Source: Anaerolineales bacterium (GTDB lineage: Bacteria; Chloroflexota; Anaerolineae; Anaerolineales; Villigracilaceae). From it: 7,861 nucleotides of DNA. Shown one piece after another: positions 1-5,004 of this stretch. The DNA is taken from the NCBI GenBank assembly GCA_025966435.1, contig JAICRQ010000150.1, positions 1 to 7,861 of the forward strand, written 5' to 3'. Position numbers and translations under genes: made by a program. Under the pieces are notes generated by a model. It did no database searches and was not told the origin of the DNA. It worked only from the letters and a program-made list of their open reading frames with translations. The number at the start of each line of letters is the position of its first letter. Positions within the stretch are counted from its first letter, which is position 1.

Positions 1-99
1 GGCGGCGAGTGGATTCGTTTCTCCTACGCCACACCGGTCGAACGGACGGAAGGCGCGTTCAAGAGACTGATGGAAGGGCTGGAGGGATTGAAGAAGTAG
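1..99 (+). CDS. C-terminal fragment of a class I/II PLP-dependent aminotransferase
   Basis: Frame 1 is open from the window edge to a TAG at 97-99, giving 32 residues; the start and most of the gene lie outside the window. The visible end contains GGEWIRFSYATPVE followed by an amphipathic helix (FKRLMEGLEGLKK). That matches the usual end of fold-type I aspartate/aromatic-type aminotransferases, where a strand with a conserved Arg (the alpha-carboxylate binding Arg in characterised members) precedes E..A..RL. Such enzymes move an amino group between an amino acid and a 2-oxo acid using pyridoxal phosphate. The catalytic lysine and PLP-binding motifs are not in view, so the subfamily and substrate cannot be given. 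The next gene starts 29 bases downstream on the same strand, so co-transcription is possible. Confidence 0.7.
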   Translation, partial: GGEWIRFSYATPVERTEGAFKRLMEGLEGLKK

Positions 100-126
100 A
101 AAGTGGAAAGTAGAGAAGAGGAAAGA
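91..126. repeat. Purine-rich tract upstream of the methyltransferase, related to an inverted tract at 938-976
   Basis: The + strand here is almost pure A/G, built from short near-repeats of AGTAGAAAG and GTGGAAAGTA. It begins in the last codons of the aminotransferase and runs up to the methyltransferase start, also supplying its ribosome binding site. The same two words occur on the other strand in 938-976, just after the methyltransferase stop, so the gene is flanked by related tracts in opposite orientation. The similarity is partial: with a gap, two blocks of about nine bases match. It could be an intergenic repeat family or shared low-complexity composition. Confidence 0.5.
118..121 (+). 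promoter_or_regulatory. Ribosome binding site for the methyltransferase
   Basis: GAGG sits seven bases before the ATG at 129, inside the purine tract. This supports that start over any later one. No convincing -35/-10 pair is visible in the 29-base gap, so transcription probably enters from upstream. Confidence 0.55.
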
Positions 127-128
127 TT

Positions 129-920
129 ATGGCTGACCTACAACGAGAAGAGATTCTATCTATTAATCAAAAGGGATGGAACAGAGTTGCTCCCTTGTTT
201 TATGGCGGAACGGCTTTGCCTGTATACGGTCCATTGGCGACTACAGAGGATGAGCTGAACTTAATTCCTGATCTTGATGGAAAGAGAGTTCTGGAATTGG
301 GCTGTGGGAGTGGTCATAGCCTTGCTTATCTTTGGGAAATGAGAAATTCCAGGGAATTGTGGGGGCTTGATTTTTCGGAAGCACAGATTTCCTTTACGAA
401 GGAATTGCTTGCAAAGAAGGGTATTCCCGCCAAGTTATTTTTGTCTTCGATGGATGAAAACCCCGGTATTCCTGAGAATTATTTTGATCTAATCGTCTCA
501 ATTTACTCCCTCGGATGGACGCCTGATTTATCTCACACGCTTGCATTGGTGCACTCTTATCTGAAACCTGGTGGAATATTCATCTTTAGTTGGGAGCATC
601 CCGCCTACCGTTCTTTGCGCTATGATGCAGGCATTGCGAAATATGTTTTCGAAACTTCTTATCTAGATGAAGTCCCCGCACTCAATCCCTCATGGCGGGA
701 GGTCGAAATCGTCATCAATCATCGCAGGCTGTCCACCTACCTCAATGCCATAATACAGTCAGGTCTGATCTTGGAGCAGATCGTAGAAAGTGAGCCAAAT
801 ACTGCTCTGGCAAGGGAACAGGATTTGGCGCCCGAAAAGTGGTATAGCGTTCCGCGGTCGAAATTAATGCCAACCACCTTTATTGTAAAGGCAGAGAAAC
901 CGACCTCGCTGAAACTATAG
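129..920 (+). CDS. Class I SAM-dependent methyltransferase (Methyltransf_11/25-like)
   Basis: This 263-residue soluble protein has a clear Rossmann methyltransferase core. Motif I is VLELGCGSG (residues 54-62, SAM-binding glycine loop). The acidic residue at the end of strand 2 is D81 in GLDFSEAQI. Motif IV-like YFDLIVSIYSLGW spans 118-130, and the post-motif LKPGGIFIFSWEHP spans 145-158. The N-terminal WNRVAPLF..G......YGP element (17-35) and the SWEHP motif are typical of a broad bacterial family of small-molecule methyltransferases whose substrates are mostly unknown. The length is normal and the gene is intact. The start is set by an AGAGG ribosome site and the family-like N-terminus. It is clearly more AT-rich than the fusion gene downstream (42% GC in one 60-base line counted, against up to 70% there) and is bracketed by related purine-rich tracts, which may point to separate acquisition. 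The methyl acceptor is not predictable. Confidence 0.9.
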   Translation: MADLQREEILSINQKGWNRVAPLFYGGTALPVYGPLATTEDELNLIPDLDGKRVLELGCGSGHSLAYLWEMRNSRELWGLDFSEAQISFTKELLAKKGIPAKLFLSSMDENPGIPENYFDLIVSIYSLGWTPDLSHTLALVHSYLKPGGIFIFSWEHPAYRSLRYDAGIAKYVFETSYLDEVPALNPSWREVEIVINHRRLSTYLNAIIQSGLILEQIVESEPNTALAREQDLAPEKWYSVPRSKLMPTTFIVKAEKPTSLKL

Positions 921-937
921 AGCGTATCACCCACCAA

Positions 938-976
938 TTTTTACTTTCCACCTTCCCTTCTCTTTCTACTTTCCTC
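938..976. repeat. Pyrimidine-rich tract, inverted relative of the tract at 91-126
   Basis: The + strand is almost pure C/T. Its reverse complement contains AGTAGAAAG and GGTGGAAAGTA, the same words as the upstream tract, though their order differs and an extra GAGAAGGGAAG lies between them. It occupies about 40% of the 91-base gap between the methyltransferase and the fusion gene. It has no hairpin plus T-run of a standard terminator and no obvious promoter hexamers. Confidence 0.5.
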
Positions 977-1000
977 ATTCGTTCACTCACCGCATGCCTT

Positions 1001-1004
1001 AGGA
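1001..1004 (+). promoter_or_regulatory. Ribosome binding site for the ligase-peptidase fusion
   Basis: AGGA lies seven bases before the ATG at 1012, at normal Shine-Dalgarno spacing. It supports this start for the fused protein. Confidence 0.5.
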
Positions 1005-1011
1005 CCTTCTC

Positions 1012-3810
1012 ATGCCCTCCCAACAATTCGCCGACAAATACCTCCTCGCCGTAGAGCAAGCCATGAAGGAAAAACCTTCTGGTGGACTCAATGGCTTCGA
1101 ACAGGAATGGAATCTTCTCGATGAAGACCTGCGTCCGTTGCTTACCGTGGGCGCGGGACCCAGCCAGCACTCCTTCGTGGATTATCTGCGCGCCGAGTGC
1201 ATCCCGCCCTGGCAGGCACAGTTCAGCCAGCTCGAAGTCTTCCACTGGATGATCGAATGGGCGACGCGTCCCTATTACAGTCCGCGCGGGGCGATCTACG
1301 AAGCGCGCCTGATGGAAGCCTCGCTGATCAACGCGCTGCACCGCGCAGGGGGCAATTTTGGCGAACGCCTCCATTACTGGCACGGCAATCTGCTTTTCCT
1401 CACCGATATCGGTCATCATTCCATCCCCGGAAATTGGGGGATTGCCAAACGACGCTATCTCGAAAAATGCGTGGATCTCTATGATGGCGGGTTGGCGGTC
1501 TCGGGCATTCACACCAACATGTCGTTGCCGGATCCACTTTTCGCGTGGGACTTCATGCATCTCAGTTCTACCGAACGAGGCGACCAACATCTGGATGAAT
1601 TCAAGTCCGAGTTTTATATAACAGCATCTCGTTTACTGCGAGCCTTCGCTTCACTCTTTATTGCTACCAGCGCCTCCACACCGATGCGGGCTGAAGTCCG
1701 CGGTGGACGGGCCGTGGTTGCCCTCACCGAGTTTGACTCAGTTCGCAATCTCACCTTTCCGAACCCGCCGGCGATCGACTTACCTGACCTCTATCGTTCT
1801 TATAACGATTACCTGGAAATCTCGTACGACCTCGTGCGCCGCGGCGTCCGCTTTGGGAACAACAACTGGACTCCGGTCCGCGCTCGGAGCTTTGCTGAAC
1901 CCGTCGAGCGGATCATCTCCACGACGAGCGACCAGATCGCCTCCCTCTACGCTCGCGGCTTGTTCGCGGCGGGCGAAGCGACTCCGCCAGAGGAGATGGC
2001 GCTGCAGATCGAAAAGCAAAACCTGATGGCACGCATCAACCTGCCGATGGGGCGCGTGGAGATTCGCACCGATGAGGGGGGACATGCTCTCGACCTGGAT
2101 ATCGCCAATCTGACACTTAAGCATCTTCTGCTTCTGCGCATCTACTCCGACCCGACGTTTGCGCGCGGCTTTCGATATGACCGTGAGGATATCACCCGCG
2201 CCCGCGCGAATGAAACGCTTGCCGCGAAACATGGCTTGCGCGCCGAGATCGAAAACCCGCTGACGGGCAAGCCAGTTTCCATACGTGCATTCCTCAAATG
2301 GACTCTAAACGAAGTGAAGCCGCTGGCTAAGGCATTGAATATTTGGAACGACTTGCATGCGCTAGTCGAAATGTCTGAGGGCGGACGTAATACCGCGGAA
2401 AAACTTCGCGCTCGACTCCAAATGGAACTTGGCGAGAACGATGAGGTCCCGTTGAGCATATTGAGAGAGCTCTTCTATGAACGCGAAGCCCAGGTCAAAG
2501 CCGATGTGGAGCGGATTGTTTCCGAACATGGTTCCTTAGGCGCAGACGCCTCCAAAATTGGAGAGTTCATCCAGCGTTCCCGTGACGTCGTGAGACAGAT
2601 CCCAACGGCGCCGATTCGTTTCCGTCCGAGAACGCAAGCCGTGATCGAAATTTCATATCCAGATAAGACTTCTGAAATTCTCGACCTGGCGCAACAGCTC
2701 ATTCGTATTCCATCGGTGACCGCGTCTCCCAACGAACGCCTCGACGAAGTCCACCGCGCAGGCTCGTTAATCGACGATTATCTGAAGAACGCAGGTCTCG
2801 AAGTGAAGTTCTTCGACGGCAAATATCCGGCTATTTATGCAACCTTTCCAGTCTCCACGCAAAGCGTCCAATCTCCAATTCTCTTAACAGGTCACTTTGA
2901 CGTCGTCGAACCCGACTCCGATGACGCTCAATTCATGCCTCGTATTGAGGGCGATTATCTCTGGGGACGCGGCGCGGCAGACATGAAGACTGTCGTTGCC
3001 ACGTATCTCGTCTGGATGAAAGACAGGATGAAATCGGGTAAACCACTCCCTAACATTTCCCTGATGCTGGTGGGGAACGAAGAGAACGGCGAAGCTGAAG
3101 CCTGGGGTACGCCTTTTGTGCTAAAGGAGTTGAATCTTGCTCCGGCGCTATTTATCGCAGGCGAGCGGACAGGTGAAAAAGGAAACGAACCCTTTGGCGA
3201 GATCTGTATGGAGAATCGCGGCGTCATGCGCTTTGATGTGATCGCACACGGCGCGAGAGGTCACAGTGGCGTGGCAGGCACAGGCGACCTGAGCGAGAAG
3301 CTCATCGCGGCGCGCTCTGCTCTGAATGAGATCTTTGCTCAACATCTCACGCTTAAGTCTTCGGATGGGTGGCAGTCTCAGGCGAAATTTCCCTTTATTA
3401 ATGTCGGGACGCCCGGCATCTATAACGTTACAGCGGCGGAAGGGATTCTGGGTGTTGAGATCCGCCCCATCCCCGAGGATGACCTTCAAGGTTTACGGTT
3501 AAAGGTAGAGGAATACTGCAACGAGAACGGGCTTGAACTGTGCGTGAGCGTCATGGAGAATGGCGTCGCCTGTTCGCCAGATAACCCGGCTCTTCAGGTC
3601 TTAATCGAAGCCGTAAAAACAGCTTCCGGCTCGGATCCTATTCTTGGAAAGAAACTCCCGGGCACGAGCGCGCGGTTTGCCCCCGGTGGGCAGGCGGTCA
3701 TTTGGGGGCAGTCGGGCCTGGGACCCCACGCGAAGGATGAAAGGCATTACATCCCGAGCATCGAGCCGTATTATAGAGCTTTAAGCGAATTAGCAAAATT
3801 ATGGAAATAG
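1012..3810 (+). CDS. Fusion of a glutamate-cysteine-ligase-like domain and an M20 metallopeptidase
   Basis: One uninterrupted 932-residue frame carries two enzymes. Residues 1 to about 520 resemble the GCS2/carboxylate-amine ligase family (ATP-dependent amide bond formation, as in gamma-glutamylcysteine synthesis). Seen are the acidic metal/ATP motif GFEQEW (28-33, E30 and E32), YEARLMEASL (96-105), SGIHTNMSLPDPL (164-176), SASTPMR (220-226) and RVEIRTDEGG (348-357). Residues about 551-932 are an M20 peptidase of ArgE/DapE type, with all expected dizinc residues: H628 and D630 in GHFD, D657 in GRGAADMK, E690/E691 in GNEENGE, E718 in GERTG and H906 in GPHAKDE. The lid-domain H751 in RGHSG is also present. 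No signal peptide or membrane segment is seen, so it is probably cytoplasmic. Each half has roughly the length of a stand-alone family member. The next gene starts inside its stop region. The peptidase assignment is firm; the ligase family is likely but its substrates (Glu, Cys or another amine) are inferred. Confidence 0.85.
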   Translation: MPSQQFADKYLLAVEQAMKEKPSGGLNGFEQEWNLLDEDLRPLLTVGAGPSQHSFVDYLRAECIPPWQAQFSQLEVFHWMIEWATRPYYSPRGAIYEARLMEASLINALHRAGGNFGERLHYWHGNLLFLTDIGHHSIPGNWGIAKRRYLEKCVDLYDGGLAVSGIHTNMSLPDPLFAWDFMHLSSTERGDQHLDEFKSEFYITASRLLRAFASLFIATSASTPMRAEVRGGRAVVALTEFDSVRNLTFPNPPAIDLPDLYRSYNDYLEISYDLVRRGVRFGNNNWTPVRARSFAEPVERIISTTSDQIASLYARGLFAAGEATPPEEMALQIEKQNLMARINLPMGRVEIRTDEGGHALDLDIANLTLKHLLLLRIYSDPTFARGFRYDREDITRARANETLAAKHGLRAEIENPLTGKPVSIRAFLKWTLNEVKPLAKALNIWNDLHALVEMSEGGRNTAEKLRARLQMELGENDEVPLSILRELFYEREAQVKADVERIVSEHGSLGADASKIGEFIQRSRDVVRQIPTAPIRFRPRTQAVIEISYPDKTSEILDLAQQLIRIPSVTASPNERLDEVHRAGSLIDDYLKNAGLEVKFFDGKYPAIYATFPVSTQSVQSPILLTGHFDVVEPDSDDAQFMPRIEGDYLWGRGAADMKTVVATYLVWMKDRMKSGKPLPNISLMLVGNEENGEAEAWGTPFVLKELNLAPALFIAGERTGEKGNEPFGEICMENRGVMRFDVIAHGARGHSGVAGTGDLSEKLIAARSALNEIFAQHLTLKSSDGWQSQAKFPFINVGTPGIYNVTAAEGILGVEIRPIPEDDLQGLRLKVEEYCNENGLELCVSVMENGVACSPDNPALQVLIEAVKTASGSDPILGKKLPGTSARFAPGGQAVIWGQSGLGPHAKDERHYIPSIEPYYRALSELAKLWK
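3801..3810 (+). promoter_or_regulatory. Stop/start overlap coupling the fusion gene to the 91-residue gene
   Basis: The ten bases ATGGAAATAG contain the start of the small gene and, in another frame, the TAG of the fusion gene. No Shine-Dalgarno sequence precedes this ATG (the upstream bases are AT-rich), so the small protein is probably made by ribosomes that terminate on the fusion gene and reinitiate. Confidence 0.5.
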
Positions 3811-4076
3811 AAAAACTGATTGCTGCTCTGGAAGAAACAATTACGCATTTACAAAAGTCACAATCATCCGGTTCATCCAATATGTCAGCCGAAGAAATCA
3901 TTCGGAAACTCGAGGTTGAAATTTCCAAAGCCAGGAACGCAAAACCAACGGACGTGTACACACTGGAACTTCTCTTTGCCCCGACAGGTGTGATTCAAGA
4001 AACCTCGATCGATAATGGATGGGGATCTCGATTCCTGCGTATTGCAGACGTTGTGGATGAATTCATTGGTGGGTAA
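3801..4076 (+). CDS. Uncharacterised 91-residue protein with N-terminal helix
   Basis: I do not recognise this family. Residues 1-20 and 28-46 are charged and likely helical (MEIEKLIAALEETITHLQK and SAEEIIRKLEVEISKA), joined by a Ser/Gly linker (SQSSGSSN). The C-terminal half (DVYTLELLFAPTGVIQETSI, then NGWGSRFLRIADVVDEF) reads like a small folded domain: a strand, a PTG turn, then an amphipathic helix containing Trp74. There is no signal peptide, membrane segment, cysteine or metal motif. The gene overlaps the upstream fusion by ten bases and its TAA directly abuts the transporter's GTG, so expression is probably coupled on both sides. This argues that it is a real gene and may assist one neighbour. 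It is AT-rich compared with the fusion gene. Met28 at 3882 is a possible later start, but the overlap favours 3801. Confidence 0.7.
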   Translation: MEIEKLIAALEETITHLQKSQSSGSSNMSAEEIIRKLEVEISKARNAKPTDVYTLELLFAPTGVIQETSIDNGWGSRFLRIADVVDEFIGG

Positions 4077-4979
4077 GTGAAACTCTCTCAACAAGCCGTT
4101 GCGGTTCTCCAGGCAATTTTTGTGACCGTGCTATGGGCTTCCTCCTGGGTGCTGATCAAGTTTGGTCTGCGCGCCGATCTGCCCGCGCTGACCTTTGCCG
4201 GGCTGCGTTACACACTGGCATTTGTTTGTCTCGCGCCGTTTGTTTTGTTGAGTGCGAAGAACAGAATTGCCATCCGATCGTTCACCCGAAAGGATTGGAT
4301 GCGGTTCGCGCTGCTTGGTATCGTGTATTACACATTAACACAGGGCGCGCAATTCCTCAGCCTCGCCTATCTGCCCGCCGCTGCAGCAAGCCTCATGCTC
4401 AATCTCACACCGCTGGTTGTGGGCGTATTCGGGATCGTTCTTCTGCATGAACACCCTTCCCGCGGCCAGTGGTTTGGCATCGCCTTAACGATCCTTGGTG
4501 TTGCCGTTTTTTTTCTTCCTCTAAATCTACAAGCGGCACCCCTGTTTGGGTTGCTCGTAGCGTTTGGTGGCGTTGTCACGAATGCAGCGAGCTCATTAAT
4601 GGGCCGGCAGGCAAACCGCCTGGCAGATAGCTCGCCACTCCTTATCACTTTTATCAGCATGGGGATTGGATCTGTGGCGCTTCTCTTGGTTGGCATCATC
4701 TTTCAGGGATTTGGGAAGCTTGATCTGCAAGGTTGGCTGATCATTGCCTGGCTGGCAATCGTCAATACAGCGTTCGCTTTTACATTGTGGAATCACACCC
4801 TGCGGACATTATCGGCAGTGGAGTCGAGCATCATCAACAGCCTGATGATGCCGCAGATCGCAATTCTTGCTTATATCTTTCTGGGTGAAGCGTTACATGG
4901 AAAAGAAATTGCGGGGCTGGTCCTGGTAGGTCTTGGGGTATTGATTGTGCAGTTAAAAAGGGTCAAGCCGTCGCCGTGA
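4077..4979 (+). CDS. EamA-family transporter (drug/metabolite transporter superfamily), 10 membrane segments
   Basis: This 300-residue, strongly hydrophobic protein has the two-repeat EamA architecture and typical length. Repeat one covers about residues 10-147, with AIFVTVLWASSWVLIKFGL (13-31), RYTLAFVCLAPFVLL, the family-typical LSLAYLPAAAASLMLNLTPL (94-113), and IALTILGVAVFFLPL closing it. Repeat two covers about 156-293, with NTAFAFTLWNHTLRTLSAVESS (230-251), the counterpart of the first-repeat segment, and IFLGEALHGKEIAGLVLVGLGVLIV at the end. A short basic tail (KRVKPSP) follows. Family members export amino acids, metabolites or drugs from the cytoplasm; E. coli EamA exports cysteine-pathway metabolites, which is suggestive beside a glutamate-cysteine-ligase-like enzyme but does not prove a substrate. 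The GTG start lies directly after the TAA of the upstream gene, with a weak GGTGGG only three bases before it. It begins just ahead of the first membrane helix, so translational coupling is likely. Confidence 0.9.
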   Translation: MKLSQQAVAVLQAIFVTVLWASSWVLIKFGLRADLPALTFAGLRYTLAFVCLAPFVLLSAKNRIAIRSFTRKDWMRFALLGIVYYTLTQGAQFLSLAYLPAAAASLMLNLTPLVVGVFGIVLLHEHPSRGQWFGIALTILGVAVFFLPLNLQAAPLFGLLVAFGGVVTNAASSLMGRQANRLADSSPLLITFISMGIGSVALLLVGIIFQGFGKLDLQGWLIIAWLAIVNTAFAFTLWNHTLRTLSAVESSIINSLMMPQIAILAYIFLGEALHGKEIAGLVLVGLGVLIVQLKRVKPSP

Positions 4980-5004
4980 GATTCGGTGAAATTGAGTCGT
5001 GGGT

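Noticed and set aside
938..1011. Possible terminator or promoter in the gap before the fusion gene
   Set aside because: The pyrimidine tract has no self-complementary stem and T-run, and I find no credible -35/-10 pair. Only a ribosome binding site at 1001-1004 can be supported.
880..1590. 236-codon open frame on the minus strand, antisense to the start of the ligase-peptidase fusion
   Set aside because: It lies opposite a gene with clear family motifs in GC-rich codons, its translation resembles no family I know, and it would overlap the methyltransferase end. It is most likely a shadow frame.
1780..2232. 150-codon minus-strand frame inside the ligase domain
   Set aside because: It is rich in Arg and Ala as expected from reversed GC-rich codons, shows no recognisable motif, and is fully contained in a well-supported gene.
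1012..3810. Fusion as a frameshift or assembly artefact joining two genes
   Set aside because: The frame is continuous through the linker (about residues 505-550), both domains are complete with plausible sequence between them, and no stop or start pair is hidden at the junction. From one window an assembly join cannot be fully excluded, but nothing points to it.
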